In this document: positions 44,729-56,918 of the stretch, in pieces | Layout of the letters: every line of letters begins with the position of its first letter | Position numbering within the stretch: position 1 is the stretch's first letter | NCBI GenBank assembly: GCA_902520335.1 | Contig: CABYNS010000002.1 | Coordinates: forward strand, 62,001-126,000 | Reading direction: 5' to 3' | Source of the DNA: an uncultured Pelagibacteraceae bacterium | GTDB taxonomy: Bacteria; Pseudomonadota; Alphaproteobacteria; Pelagibacterales; Pelagibacteraceae | Length of the DNA: 64,000 nt | Position numbers and translations under genes: made by a program | Notes under the pieces: model-generated | The model's input: the letters and a program-made list of their open reading frames with translations, nothing else | Databases searched by the model: none | Told to the model about the DNA's origin: nothing

Positions 44729-45671
44729 TGATCTTTGACTTAATTAATTCTGTTAACTGTTTTTGTTCTAATATTTCTAAATCTATTTTGATAAAATTGA
44801 TTTTTGCTCTTAAATTTTTTGGAATTTTAACATAATCTTTTTCTGTTGTAATAATTTTTAAATTTTTATTTTCAGCAACTTTTACTAAATTTAAAACGTC
44901 ATGAGTTTTATAATTAAAGTGATCTGGAAATACAATTTCTTTAACTACATTAAAATTATTTTTAATCAATATTTCTTTAAAACTATTATTATTTCCTATA
45001 CCTGAAAATATTAAAAATTTATCATTTAAATTAAACTCATCCTTGTTTTTTATTTTAAAAAAAGAATTAAATATTTTAATTTTTGGATTTACTTTATTGA
45101 TAGATTTGTAGATCTCATTTTGACCAGATTTTTTGTCAATATTCTTAATAATTACTGCATCATATTTTTTTAAACTATCAATTGTTTCTCTCATAGGACC
45201 TGATGGTATTAATAAACCATTGCCAATCCAGTTTTTACTGTCAAAACATACTAATTTAAAATCATAATCAATTTGTTTATCTTGGAGTCCGTCATCAAAA
45301 ATCAATAATTCATAATTCTCTTTGATTGCTTTTTGAATAACTTTTTTTCTATTATCTGAAGTAATAAATTCAGATCTATTTTCAAGAATAACATGTTCAT
45401 CTTTTTGATCTGAGTAAAATTTTTTAGCTGTAGAAACTTTTAATTTAGTATTTTTAAAAATTTCGTATAATTTTATTACAGTTGGTGTTTTGCCTGTACC
45501 GCCGATATAAATATTTCCAACACAGATTGTTTTAATATTTTGATATTTTTTTTTTGATTTGTTATTTAAAATAATATTATTAATTTTAAAAATGAAATTT
45601 AATGGAGCGAGTAAATAAGCAATAAGACTAGGTTTTTTATAATCCCAAAATTTAGGTTTTTTAAATTTCAT
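44715..45671 (-). CDS. lpxK: Tetraacyldisaccharide 4'-kinase
   Basis: A kinase of about 318 residues that phosphorylates the 4' position of the lipid A precursor. I set the start at the ATG at 45671; a TTG two codons upstream is also possible. The P-loop is VGNIYIGGTGKTPTVIKL and later blocks LIFDDGLQDKQIDYDFKLV and FPDHFNYK match LpxK. The N-terminus has a short hydrophobic segment (SLIAYLLAPLNFIF) for membrane attachment. It lies between waaA and the acyltransferase gene. Confidence 0.93.
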   Translation of the reverse strand: MKFKKPKFWDYKKPSLIAYLLAPLNFIFKINNIILNNKSKKKYQNIKTICVGNIYIGGTGKTPTVIKLYEIFKNTKLKVSTAKKFYSDQKDEHVILENRSEFITSDNRKKVIQKAIKENYELLIFDDGLQDKQIDYDFKLVCFDSKNWIGNGLLIPSGPMRETIDSLKKYDAVIIKNIDKKSGQNEIYKSINKVNPKIKIFNSFFKIKNKDEFNLNDKFLIFSGIGNNNSFKEILIKNNFNVVKEIVFPDHFNYKTHDVLNLVKVAENKNLKIITTEKDYVKIPKNLRAKINFIKIDLEILEQKQLTELIKSKINEIN

Positions 45672-45680
45672 TAACAAATA

Positions 45681-46913
45681 TTAACAAATCTCATTAAAAA
45701 TTTTATTTAAAACTTTTGTCCCTTCCGAATTCAAATATTTAATTGATTTTCTTGAATAGTTTTTTTTATAAAGTTTTTTTTGAAGTAAATTAGTAAAATG
45801 ATTTTGGTTTTTAACCAGGTAAGATATATTTTTTTTTTGAAGATGCCCATAAATTTCCTTGAAATTTGAGATATGGGGACCATGAAAAATACGGCAACCA
45901 TATCTTGCTGCCTCCAAAGGGTTTTGACCTCCATGATTAATTAATGAACCTCCAAGAAATATGTTTTTGCATATTTTAAAAATAGATTTAGTTTTTCCAT
46001 AAGAATTAACTAAATATATGTCCGTGTCAGGTTTAATTTTATTTTTAGAATGATCTAAATGAACATTTAGGTTAAGATTATTTAAATCAGATTTAATTTG
46101 ATCAACTCTATCTACATGTCTTGGAATAATTATTGTCAAAAGATTTTTATATTTTTTCTTTAGCTCTAGGTGTGTGAGTCCACAAAATTTTTCTTCATTG
46201 TAATGAGTGCTCGAAGCACACCAAGAATATTTTTTTAAAAGAAATTTTCTTAAATTTTTATCTACCTTAACAATCTGATTTTCTGATTGACTAAATTTTA
46301 AATTACCAAAAAACTTTACATTATTTGCACCAAGTTTTTTAAGAAATTTTTTTGATTCATTACTAGCAGACAAACAAAGACTAAACTTACTAAAAATAAA
46401 TTTTGAAAAATTTGGAAATTTCGTCCACCTATTGTAAGTTTTTTTTGTTATTCGGCCATTTAGAAGTATGATTGGAATTTTTTTATTAAATAAATTGTTA
46501 ATAGTATTTGGCCAAATCTCTGAATCAACAAAAAAAGCTTTTGTAGGTTTCCAGTAATTCAAAAATTTAGATGATATATAATTACAATCAATTGGAAAAA
46601 ATTGATGAATAGTTTTTCGAAGATTTAATTTATTTATGATAAAAGATGAGCTAAGAGTGTTTGATGTTATTAAAATTTGATTTATTTTTTTATCTTTCTC
46701 AAGCTTTTCTATCAATGGTATAATACTTTGAACTTCGCCTACGCTTGCACCATGAAACCAAATCAATTTTCCAGAAGCTCTTTTTTTGGTAAAGAAACCA
46801 AATTTTTCTATAAATCTTTTAGTATTTTCTTTACGCGTTATAAGTCTGATTATTATTATGATAGGGGAAAAAAGAAATATTATATTTATTAAAACCTTAT
46901 AAATAAAAAACAT
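45681..46913 (-). CDS. waaA: 3-deoxy-D-manno-octulosonic acid transferase WaaA
   Basis: A 410-residue GT30 enzyme that adds Kdo to lipid A. The N-terminus has a membrane segment (FFIYKVLINIIFLFSPIIIII), then WFHGASVGEVQSIIPLIEKL, the acceptor motif with the catalytic Glu, and in the C-terminal half FLGGSLINHGGQNPLEAARYG for CMP-Kdo binding. The length fits the family. It starts one base from the msbA stop, so the two are co-transcribed. No Kdo synthesis genes are in the window. Confidence 0.95.
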   Translation of the reverse strand: MFFIYKVLINIIFLFSPIIIIIRLITRKENTKRFIEKFGFFTKKRASGKLIWFHGASVGEVQSIIPLIEKLEKDKKINQILITSNTLSSSFIINKLNLRKTIHQFFPIDCNYISSKFLNYWKPTKAFFVDSEIWPNTINNLFNKKIPIILLNGRITKKTYNRWTKFPNFSKFIFSKFSLCLSASNESKKFLKKLGANNVKFFGNLKFSQSENQIVKVDKNLRKFLLKKYSWCASSTHYNEEKFCGLTHLELKKKYKNLLTIIIPRHVDRVDQIKSDLNNLNLNVHLDHSKNKIKPDTDIYLVNSYGKTKSIFKICKNIFLGGSLINHGGQNPLEAARYGCRIFHGPHISNFKEIYGHLQKKNISYLVKNQNHFTNLLQKKLYKKNYSRKSIKYLNSEGTKVLNKIFNEIC

Positions 46914-48670
46914 TAAACTCTAATTTGTTTATTATAAAAGTTTTTATAAATTGGTGAAGCTTCCATCAATTCTTGGTGGTTACCTTCTGCAACAACATTC
47001 CCAGAGTCTATTACATAAATTTTATGAGAATTTAATATAGTGGACAATCTATGAGCAATTACGATTGTTGTTCTATCTTTTGTGAGGAAACTTATTGCTT
47101 TTTGAATTTTATCCTCAGTTTCAGCGTCTAATGATGATGTTGCCTCATCTAATAATATTATTTTACTTTTTTTTAATATAGCTCTAGCTATTGACAATCT
47201 TTGTTTTTCACCTCCTGATAATCTTATTCCATTTTCACCAATTTTTGTGTCATATTTATTTTCTAATTTGTCAATAAATTCTGAGGCATAAGAAAGTTCA
47301 GCGGCCTTATATATTTCTTCATCGGTAGCATCCATATCCGCATAGGCAATGTTATTTTTAATTGTATCATCAAATAAATTTGTATCTTGACTAACAAAAG
47401 AAATATTATTTCTTAAAGATTTAAGCTTAGTTTTATAAATTGATTGGCTATCGATAGTTATCTCTCCAATGTCTGCATCATAAATTCTTGGTATCAAATT
47501 GAGTATTGTAGATTTACCACTACCACTATGACCGACTAATGATGTCATTTTTCCACCCATCATTTTTAAATTAATATTCTTTAAGGTTATAATTTTTTTG
47601 GTTTCATTATTTTCATTATCATTATTGTAAGAAAACTCGATATTCTTAAATTCAATATCACCATTTTTTAAGTTCAACCCCTTATCATCTTTGCTGCTTT
47701 TTAGTTTTGATTTTTCATCAATAACTGGAAGTATCCTTTTAGCTGAAGTTAATCCTTGATTTATAACAATATTTAGTGTGGCTAATGATCTAACTGGTTG
47801 ATAAGCAAGCATCATAGCAGCTAAAAAAGAAAAAAAGTTACTCATTTCTATTTCATTATTCATTACTAGTCTTCCAGAATAGTAAATTAATATAGCTATC
47901 ATTATTCCAGTCATTATTTCCATAATTGGAGATGCTCTAACAAAAACAATCGCCATTTTTTTTCCTTTTTCTTTTACTTTATTTAAGAAAACTTCTGCTC
48001 TATTTTTTTCATAAATTTCTTTTTGAAAAATTTTGATTAATTTATGATTTTTAAACATATCTATTAAATAAGAATTTAATACTCCTGCCCATTCCATTTG
48101 TTCAAAAGAAACTTTACTTATTCTTTTTCCCAAAGATCTAGCTGCAAAAGATGCCAAAGGTATCATGATGATAGAAACAAGTGATAACTCCCAATTTTGA
48201 TAAAACATTACACCTAATAAACCAATTAAAGTTAAGGTATCTTTAAAAGTATTCAAAATTGCAGTGCTAATTAAATTTGTTAAATGCGCTACATCATTTG
48301 TAACGTTAGACATGAATGTTCCAGTGTGCCTGCTGTCAATTCGTTTTGTATCAGCATCAATTAAATTATTTAAAATTTGCACTTGAACATCTTTTCTTAC
48401 TTCTTCAGAAACTCCGATCATAGTAGTTTTTGCTAAATATAAAGACAATCCTTTAGTTACAAAAGCTATTACTATTAGAATTGGAATTATTAAAAGCATC
48501 GTTTGATCTTTTTTAATAAATATTTCTTTTATTGCAGGATCTAATAGATATGCTATCGAAGATGTGCTTGCAGCAACAGCAACTGAAAGCAGTAATGCAA
48601 AAATTATTTTTTTTAAATGTTTCTTTGTGTAATCCTTGTAAAGTCTTTTTAAAATTTGAATATTCGACAT
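46913..48670 (-). CDS. msbA: Lipid A export ABC transporter MsbA-like
   Basis: A 585-residue half-transporter: six membrane helices (about residues 18-310) fused to an ATPase. Walker A is GHSGSGKST, the Q-loop FVSQDTNLFDD, the signature LSGGEKQRLS, Walker B IILLDEATSSLD and the switch His in AHRLS. Its place upstream of waaA, lpxK and the acyltransferase strongly suggests that it flips lipid A-core across the inner membrane. It overlaps ubiA and waaA by a base each. Confidence 0.93.
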   Translation of the reverse strand: MSNIQILKRLYKDYTKKHLKKIIFALLLSVAVAASTSSIAYLLDPAIKEIFIKKDQTMLLIIPILIVIAFVTKGLSLYLAKTTMIGVSEEVRKDVQVQILNNLIDADTKRIDSRHTGTFMSNVTNDVAHLTNLISTAILNTFKDTLTLIGLLGVMFYQNWELSLVSIIMIPLASFAARSLGKRISKVSFEQMEWAGVLNSYLIDMFKNHKLIKIFQKEIYEKNRAEVFLNKVKEKGKKMAIVFVRASPIMEIMTGIMIAILIYYSGRLVMNNEIEMSNFFSFLAAMMLAYQPVRSLATLNIVINQGLTSAKRILPVIDEKSKLKSSKDDKGLNLKNGDIEFKNIEFSYNNDNENNETKKIITLKNINLKMMGGKMTSLVGHSGSGKSTILNLIPRIYDADIGEITIDSQSIYKTKLKSLRNNISFVSQDTNLFDDTIKNNIAYADMDATDEEIYKAAELSYASEFIDKLENKYDTKIGENGIRLSGGEKQRLSIARAILKKSKIILLDEATSSLDAETEDKIQKAISFLTKDRTTIVIAHRLSTILNSHKIYVIDSGNVVAEGNHQELMEASPIYKNFYNKQIRV

Positions 48671-49536
48671 TAATTGAACTTCCCTATAAATAATAAGAGT
48701 AAAACCAAAGCCCCAAGAAAATTATTTGATTTAAATATTTCAAGACAAACCGAGGGGTCATTGGGTCTAAATTTTCTTAATTGAAAAAAATACATGTGGT
48801 AAATGACTACTAATAAAAAAATAAAATAAAACTTACTAAATTCATTTATATAACCTACTAAAATTAAGCTTAATAAAAAAAATGTGTAACATAAATATAA
48901 AAAAATAATTGGATTTGATTTAAATTTTATCGATGTCGATTTTAATCCAATAATTTCATCATCTTTAATATCTTGAAACCCATAAATAGTGTCGTATCCA
49001 AGTGTCCAAAATATGGCTCCACCATAGAATATGAGTGGCAATAAATTTATTTCTGTATTAACTGAAGTCCAACCTAATATTAAACCATAATTAAATGTAA
49101 TTCCTAAAAATAGTTGTGGCCAATAAGTTAATCTTTTCATTAGTGGATATGTAAAAGCCAAAGGCATCGAAGCTAACGCAATAATTATGGTAAATAAATT
49201 AAAATTTACCAAGATCAAAAAAGCAATAAAACATAGAAGTGCAGAATAAAATAATGCAAGTTTAACAGATATTTTTCCTGAAGCTATTGGTCTATCTTTA
49301 GTTCTGAATACTTTTTTATCATATTTTCTATCAAGAATATCATTTACTATACATCCAGCAGATCTCATTAGAACAGAGCCTAAAAAAAATAGTAATAAGT
49401 AAAAAAAATAAATTTTAAAGTCAGATGAAAAATCATACGCTATTGTAAGCCCCCATGCACATGGCCAAAATAACAGCATGTATCCAATCGGTTTTTTTAA
49501 TCTGGTAAGTTCTACAAAAAGATTTAATTGGTTCAT
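48670..49536 (-). CDS. ubiA: 4-hydroxybenzoate octaprenyltransferase UbiA
   Basis: A 288-residue membrane prenyltransferase of ubiquinone synthesis. Eight to nine hydrophobic segments are visible. The first Asp-rich motif is NDILDRKYDKKVFRTKDRP and the second is DTIYGFQDIKDDE; GYMLLFWPCAWGL and the RPIASGKI segment fit UbiA. It heads the minus-strand block ubiA-msbA-waaA-lpxK-lpxL, overlapping msbA by a base, an unusual partner for lipid A genes. Confidence 0.95.
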   Translation of the reverse strand: MNQLNLFVELTRLKKPIGYMLLFWPCAWGLTIAYDFSSDFKIYFFYLLLFFLGSVLMRSAGCIVNDILDRKYDKKVFRTKDRPIASGKISVKLALFYSALLCFIAFLILVNFNLFTIIIALASMPLAFTYPLMKRLTYWPQLFLGITFNYGLILGWTSVNTEINLLPLIFYGGAIFWTLGYDTIYGFQDIKDDEIIGLKSTSIKFKSNPIIFLYLCYTFFLLSLILVGYINEFSKFYFIFLLVVIYHMYFFQLRKFRPNDPSVCLEIFKSNNFLGALVLLLLFIGKFN

Positions 49537-49588
49537 AAGATTTTACTTGTAAATAACAAAGGCAAGATTGATAATCAAACTGATTCGT

Positions 49589-49993
49589 ATGAATATTGAC
49601 TATACTGTTACAGCTTTGATGTTTCCAGCAATACCATTGTTGATGTCAGTTTATAGTAATAGATTCCACTCACTAAGCATTCTTATAAGACAACTTCATG
49701 ATGAACATGTTTATGAAAAACATATTCCTCCTGAATGGAAAAAACAGTTTATAAATTTAAGTGGAAGAATAACCCTTTTAAGATGGACTATCTTGTTCGC
49801 TGCTTTTGGTTTTTTGTTTAATATGTTGACTGTTTTTGCTCTCTACTTAGATGAAGTTTTTTTAGCTCGGATAATTTTTGGTTCTTGTTGTTTATCTATG
49901 ATTATTTCAATACTATTTTTTATTCGAGAAATTCACATTTCAACTAATGCTCTCAGGCTCCATATGTCTGATATGGATGTAAATTTAGATTAA
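49589..49993 (+). CDS. DUF2721 family membrane protein
   Basis: A 134-residue membrane protein with three hydrophobic segments (N-terminal, about residues 70-90 and 96-116). I chose the ATG at 49589; a TTG seven codons upstream is possible but lacks support. It has the family segment ALMFPAIPLLMSVYSNRFHSLSILIRQLHDE, and a C-terminal REIHISTNALRLHM. The function is not known. It is a single gene whose stop overlaps the quinone reductase stop by four bases (TTAA). Confidence 0.82.
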   Translation: MNIDYTVTALMFPAIPLLMSVYSNRFHSLSILIRQLHDEHVYEKHIPPEWKKQFINLSGRITLLRWTILFAAFGFLFNMLTVFALYLDEVFLARIIFGSCCLSMIISILFFIREIHISTNALRLHMSDMDVNLD

Positions 49994-50961
49994 GGAATTA
50001 TTACTGCTGGACCTGTTAGTAATCTTGCTTCTAAATCTTTATGTGCTTGAGCAGCATCCTTAAGTGAGTATTTTTTTGAAATTTCAACATTGAACTTTTT
50101 TGATAAGATTGCGTCAAAAACTTTTTTAGCTGACTCTATAAGCTCATCTCTTTTAACAGTATAGTGAGCAATAGATGGTCTTGTAAAAAATAGTCCCTTC
50201 GTATTTATATCTTTTTTGACATCAATCGTATCAACATAACCTGATGCATTTCCAAAAGCTACCATCATCCCTCTAATTTTTAATGTTTCAATTGACCCTT
50301 TAAATGTTTTGATGCCAACACCGTCATAGACTACATCAATTCCATTTTTACCAACAATTTTTTCAACTTCTTCAACAAAATTTTTTTCAGAATAATTAAT
50401 TACATGATGACAACCATTCTTTTTAGCTATTTCCTCTTTAGCTTTTGAGCCAACAGTCCCAATTACCTCAGCACCCAAAGCATTGGCCCATGAACATAAA
50501 ATTTGACCAAGTCCACCTGCAGCAGCATGATATAAAACGTTATCACCTTTTTTTAATGGATAAGCTCTATGCAATAGATACTCTGCAGTAATTCCTTTTA
50601 ATGTAATACAAGATGCTACTTCATCAGAAACTCCATCAGGGACAGAAACTAATTTTTCTTCAGGCATTATTTGTTTTTCTGAGTATGCTCCAATAGGCAT
50701 TGATGCATGAGTAACTCTATCGCCAACTTTGAATAATTTTACTTCAGAACCAACTTCTTCAATTACCCCACAAGCCTCAAGTCCAATACCACTCGGCAAA
50801 GGGATAGGATAAAGGCCTGTTCGATGATATACATCTATAAAATTAAGACCAATTGATAAATTTTTAATCAAAACCTCTTTTGGCCCAGGCTTTCCTAATT
50901 CTACATCTTTAACAACCAAAACTTCTGGTCCACCAAATTTATCTATTTGAACTGATTTCAT
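49990..50961 (-). CDS. qor: NADPH:quinone reductase (zinc-free MDR family)
   Basis: A 323-residue medium-chain reductase. It opens KSVQIDKFGGPEVLVVKDVE, has GIGLEACGVIEEVGSEV, the NADPH motif AAAGGLGQILCSWANALGA and VVYDGVGIKTF. The Cys/His zinc ligands of alcohol dehydrogenases are lacking, so this is a quinone reductase-type enzyme that would reduce quinones or enones in the cytoplasm. The gene is three bases after the pirin gene, so both may be expressed together. Confidence 0.9.
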   Translation of the reverse strand: MKSVQIDKFGGPEVLVVKDVELGKPGPKEVLIKNLSIGLNFIDVYHRTGLYPIPLPSGIGLEACGVIEEVGSEVKLFKVGDRVTHASMPIGAYSEKQIMPEEKLVSVPDGVSDEVASCITLKGITAEYLLHRAYPLKKGDNVLYHAAAGGLGQILCSWANALGAEVIGTVGSKAKEEIAKKNGCHHVINYSEKNFVEEVEKIVGKNGIDVVYDGVGIKTFKGSIETLKIRGMMVAFGNASGYVDTIDVKKDINTKGLFFTRPSIAHYTVKRDELIESAKKVFDAILSKKFNVEISKKYSLKDAAQAHKDLEARLLTGPAVIIP

Positions 50962-50964
50962 TAT

Positions 50965-51798
50965 CTACTTTACAAATGTACCATTATGATAATCTTGAAC
51001 AGCTTGCAAGATCTCTGCTTTAGTGTTCATTACAAATGGTCCACCTCTAGCTATCTCCTCATTTATGGGTTTACCTGAAATAACTAGGAATTTTGCATCA
51101 GTTTGTGCTCTGACTTTTAAATTCTCACCTTTAGATAGTAAGATCAAAGTACTATCCTTAACTTTTTCATGTTTTTTTTCACCAACTTTAATTTCACCTT
51201 TTATAAGATAGATAAATGTATTGTGCGTAGAGGGAAGACTAAATTTAAAATCTTTGTTTTTATTTAATTCAACATCAAAATAAACAGGCTCTACATTATG
51301 CTTTTTAACTGGACCTTCAGCTTTTTCAAATTTTCCTGCAATAATTTTTACTTGCTTATTGTCATCTTTGTGGACACTCATTTTATCTGCATCAATATAA
51401 ATATATTCTGGTTTACTCATTTTTAATTTTGCTGGCATATTTATCCATAATTGAAATCCATGAAGTTTTCCCTCTTTCATAGCAGGCATTTCTGAATGAA
51501 TAATTCCACTTCCTGTCTTCATCCACTGAACATCACCAGCAGTCATTCTACCTTTTCCACCAGTACTGTCTTCATGCTCAAAGTCACCAGCTAGCATATA
51601 AGTGACCGTTTCAATTCCTCTATGTGGATGTGGAGGAAACCCAGCAATATAATCTTCACTATTTTCTGAACCAAATTCATCTAACATTAAAAAAGGATCA
51701 AAATAATTTGGTTCTACACCAATGCTTCTTTTTAATTTTACTCCTGCACCATCTGATGCTGGAATGGGATCAATAATTTTATCAACTTCAATTGTCAT
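50965..51798 (-). CDS. Pirin family protein
   Basis: A 277-residue two-cupin protein. The metal-binding motif is FPPHPHRGIETVTYML, followed by GDVQWMKTGSGIIHSEMP, which together give the three His and one Glu of pirins. Bacterial pirins include quercetin dioxygenases and redox regulators; the actual role is unknown here. The downstream quinone reductase gene begins three bases on, so redox functions may be linked. Confidence 0.9.
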   Translation of the reverse strand: MTIEVDKIIDPIPASDGAGVKLKRSIGVEPNYFDPFLMLDEFGSENSEDYIAGFPPHPHRGIETVTYMLAGDFEHEDSTGGKGRMTAGDVQWMKTGSGIIHSEMPAMKEGKLHGFQLWINMPAKLKMSKPEYIYIDADKMSVHKDDNKQVKIIAGKFEKAEGPVKKHNVEPVYFDVELNKNKDFKFSLPSTHNTFIYLIKGEIKVGEKKHEKVKDSTLILLSKGENLKVRAQTDAKFLVISGKPINEEIARGGPFVMNTKAEILQAVQDYHNGTFVK

Positions 51799-51836
51799 AT
51801 GTCTTTAGAGTAATTATTAAATCTAAATTTTCAATG

Positions 51837-52076
51837 TTACTTTTTGTTATGTGAACCATCACAAAAGGGTTGATTGTTTGTTTGTTTACAAGCACAAAAA
51901 AACATTTTTTTTGTCGACTCAGCTTTATAGACAAATGGATTAAATTCAGTGCCTTTATGTGAGCCATCACAGAAAGGTTGTTTAGAACTTTTACCACAGC
52001 TACACCAATAATAAGATTTACCTTGTTCAACATCCACTGCGATTGCACTTTCACCAGCTCTTTGTCCTTTATTCAT
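51837..52076 (-). CDS. Double CDGSH iron-sulfur protein
   Basis: A 79-residue protein with two CDGSH zinc-finger-like motifs: YYWCSCGKSSKQPFCDGSHKG and FFCACKQTNNQPFCDGSH. Each binds a 2Fe-2S cluster through three Cys and one His (C-x-C-x8-C-x3-H), as in mitoNEET. Two motifs per chain are typical of the small bacterial type. It probably has a role in electron or cluster transfer in the cytoplasm. It lies between haloacid dehalogenase and pirin genes on the same strand. Confidence 0.9.
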   Translation of the reverse strand: MNKGQRAGESAIAVDVEQGKSYYWCSCGKSSKQPFCDGSHKGTEFNPFVYKAESTKKMFFCACKQTNNQPFCDGSHNKK

Positions 52077-52094
52077 TTTATCGCCACTTTTAAT

Positions 52095-52757
52095 TTAAAT
52101 TAAATCGATAAGTTCACTTAAATTTTTGACTTGATTATCGGGTTTGTAATCAAGATTGTCAAAGATATTATTATTACGGTTTACCCAAATAGAAGTATAA
52201 CCATAATTTCCTCCCCCTGAAACATCCCATGTGTTTGCACTTAAGAAAGCAATTTCATTACTTTTGATTTTGTATTTTTTAATAGGCAAGTCATAAACTT
52301 TTGAGTCTGGTTTATAAATTCCAACTTCTTCTATTGAAAATAGATCATCAAACAGTTTATCTAAATTATTACCTTCAACCAACTCTTTTAAAAGAGATGG
52401 AGTTCCATTTGAAAGTATAGCTAATTTAAAATTCTTTTCTTTTAATTTTTTAAGAGTTTCTGGAACCTCTTTAAAAGGTGAAAGAACTTTATATAAATTC
52501 AATAATTCATTTTTCATTGAAGCGTCTATATTAAAGGTCTTCATTGATTTATCTAAGCTGTCTTCCGTAATCTGCCAAAAGTCTTTATGTCTTTTCATTA
52601 AACTTCTAAGCCAAGTGTATTCTAGTTGAGTAGTTCTCCAAAAGTTTGCAAAACCCTCCCATTTATCTCCAATTTTATCTTTACATTTTTCAGCAGCTGA
52701 ATTGACATCAAACAATGTGCCATAAGCATCAAAAATTATTGCTTTAATATTTTTCAT
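52095..52757 (-). CDS. Haloacid dehalogenase type II (HAD superfamily)
   Basis: A 220-residue hydrolase. Motif I is IIFDAYGTLFDVNSA with the nucleophile Asp, motif II is ILSNGTPSLL, the Lys is in YKPDSKVYDL and the last motif is FLSANTWDVSGGGNYGY, where the SxNxWD pattern is specific for L-2-haloacid dehalogenases. The physiological substrate could be 2-haloalkanoates or another acid; it is not proven. The gene is 17 bases from the divergent rsmE. Confidence 0.88.
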   Translation of the reverse strand: MKNIKAIIFDAYGTLFDVNSAAEKCKDKIGDKWEGFANFWRTTQLEYTWLRSLMKRHKDFWQITEDSLDKSMKTFNIDASMKNELLNLYKVLSPFKEVPETLKKLKEKNFKLAILSNGTPSLLKELVEGNNLDKLFDDLFSIEEVGIYKPDSKVYDLPIKKYKIKSNEIAFLSANTWDVSGGGNYGYTSIWVNRNNNIFDNLDYKPDNQVKNLSELIDLI

Positions 52758-52774
52758 AAATTAACTTAACACAA

Positions 52775-53476
52775 ATGAGTAATATTAGATTATTTTTTTC
52801 AGACACTTTATCAGCAAACATGATTGATAAACTTGATAAGGATCAATCACATTATTTAAGCAAAGTAATGAGAGTAAAAGAAAATGAGGTTTTCTCATTA
52901 TTCAATAAAGAAGAAGAGTGGGAGGCAAAAATTTTAGGAATATCCAAAAATATTGTTGAATTTAAAATAATAAAACAACTAAGACAAAAAGAGATAACAA
53001 AAGAATTATGGTTAGCGTTTTCTCCTATCAAATCAAACTATCAGAATTTTATGCTGCAAAAAGCAACAGAGCTTGGAGTTACAAAATTTTTACCAATTAT
53101 ATTTGATAGAACAGTGGTTAGAAAAATTAACAAAGATCGCTTAGAAAAAATTGTAATTGAAGCTAGTGAACAATCAAATCGTATTAATGTACCAAATATT
53201 GAAGATGCTCAGGATTTAAATAGTTTTTTAAAAAAAAATTCCATGGATCTAATTTTTACAGATTTAAATTCCAATATTAATAAAGTTGATAAATCAAAAT
53301 TTACAGATAAACCTGTTTGTATAATCATAGGTCCAGAGGGTGATTTTTCAGAGACCGAAAGAGAGAAGATTCTCTCTTTTAAGGGCGTTCAACCGGTTAA
53401 AATTAATGAGAATATTTTAAGGTCGGAAACCGCGGTCATATCTGCAATTTCGATCGTAAATTATGTGATTAATTGA
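52775..53476 (+). CDS. rsmE: 16S rRNA (uracil(1498)-N3)-methyltransferase RsmE
   Basis: A 233-residue SPOUT methyltransferase that modifies U1498 of 16S rRNA. It has the PUA-like N-terminal part (HYLSKVMRVKENEVFSLF) and the SPOUT knot with KATELGVTKFLPII, ASEQSNRINVP, IIGPEGDFSETEREKI and ILRSETAVISAISI. The length is typical. It is followed by 60 bases before the cytochrome oxidase operon. Confidence 0.95.
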   Translation: MSNIRLFFSDTLSANMIDKLDKDQSHYLSKVMRVKENEVFSLFNKEEEWEAKILGISKNIVEFKIIKQLRQKEITKELWLAFSPIKSNYQNFMLQKATELGVTKFLPIIFDRTVVRKINKDRLEKIVIEASEQSNRINVPNIEDAQDLNSFLKKNSMDLIFTDLNSNINKVDKSKFTDKPVCIIIGPEGDFSETEREKILSFKGVQPVKINENILRSETAVISAISIVNYVIN

Positions 53477-53536
53477 TAAATTGTCGCGAAAACTAAAGTG
53501 TAATTTTTTTAAAAGGGCTTTATATAGCTAATAAAA

Positions 53537-55986
<2,450 letters not shown>

Positions 55987-56006
55987 GATTAAAAGCTTTA
56001 AAATTG

Positions 56007-56918
56007 ATGAGTAGTTCAAAGTTAAAAAAAGATAATCTGTCTCAGGAAGACTTACTAAATTTTTCTGAATTATTTAAATTGATGAAACCAAGGGTAATGT
56101 CGCTTGTGATATTTACTTGTGCTGTTGGATTATTAACGGCCCCAACTGTAGTTTCAACTCAAGATGCAATAGTTGGAATATTACTAGTTTCAATGGGTGC
56201 AGGAGCAGCTGGAGCATTAAACATGTGGTATGAGTCTGACCTTGATGCTTTAATGAGTAGAACCTGCCTAAGACCAATACCAACAGGTAAAGTAAACAAA
56301 AATCAGGCACTTATATTTGGAATAACCTTATCGGTTATTTCAGTGGTTGCACTAGATTATTTTACAAATCGAGTATCTGCAGGAATATTACTTTTTACTA
56401 TTATATTTTATGTTTTGATTTATACAATTTGGCTGAAAAAAAGAACCTCACAGAACATTGTTATTGGTGGAGCGTCAGGAGCTCTTCCTCCTGTTATAGG
56501 TTGGACTATTGCTACAGGGTCTTTATCTCTTGAACCTCTTGTATTTTTTTTAATTATTTTCTTTTGGACACCATCACATTTTTGGGCATTAAGCTTATAT
56601 AAATCAGAAGATTATAAAAAAGCTAATATACCCATGCTTCCCCTAACAAATGGGATAGAGAGCACTAAAGTAAATATTTTTGTCTACTCTTTGATAATGC
56701 TTCCAGTGATAATTTTTCCATATGTAATCAACTTTGTTGGTCTTGTTTTTCTTATCCCATCATTGTTATTAACTATTTATTACAATTATCTATGTTTCGA
56801 TCTTTATAAATTTAAAAAAAATAAATTTAGTGCAAAAAAAGCTAAATCAATATTTGGTTATTCTATTTTATATTTATTTTTAGTTTTTGTGCTTTTTCTG
56901 ATAGATAAGATTTTATGA
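56007..56918 (+). CDS. ctaB: Protoheme IX farnesyltransferase (heme O synthase)
   Basis: A membrane prenyltransferase of about 303 residues that makes heme O, the precursor of heme A, by adding farnesyl to heme B. I prefer the ATG at 56007 over the TTG just before it. Landmarks are LMKPRVMSLVIFTCAVGLL, the NMWYESDLDALMSRTCLRPIP Asp-rich block, PPVIGWTIATGSLS and WTPSHFWALSLYK. The 3' end overlaps the small coxF gene by four bases (ATGA). Confidence 0.96.
   Translation: MSSSKLKKDNLSQEDLLNFSELFKLMKPRVMSLVIFTCAVGLLTAPTVVSTQDAIVGILLVSMGAGAAGALNMWYESDLDALMSRTCLRPIPTGKVNKNQALIFGITLSVISVVALDYFTNRVSAGILLFTIIFYVLIYTIWLKKRTSQNIVIGGASGALPPVIGWTIATGSLSLEPLVFFLIIFFWTPSHFWALSLYKSEDYKKANIPMLPLTNGIESTKVNIFVYSLIMLPVIIFPYVINFVGLVFLIPSLLLTIYYNYLCFDLYKFKKNKFSAKKAKSIFGYSILYLFLVFVLFLIDKIL

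Noticed and set aside
51788-52054. Open frame of 88 codons on the minus strand over the CDGSH gene
   Set aside because: It is the +1 shadow of the CDGSH gene, whose own frame has two perfect iron-sulfur motifs.
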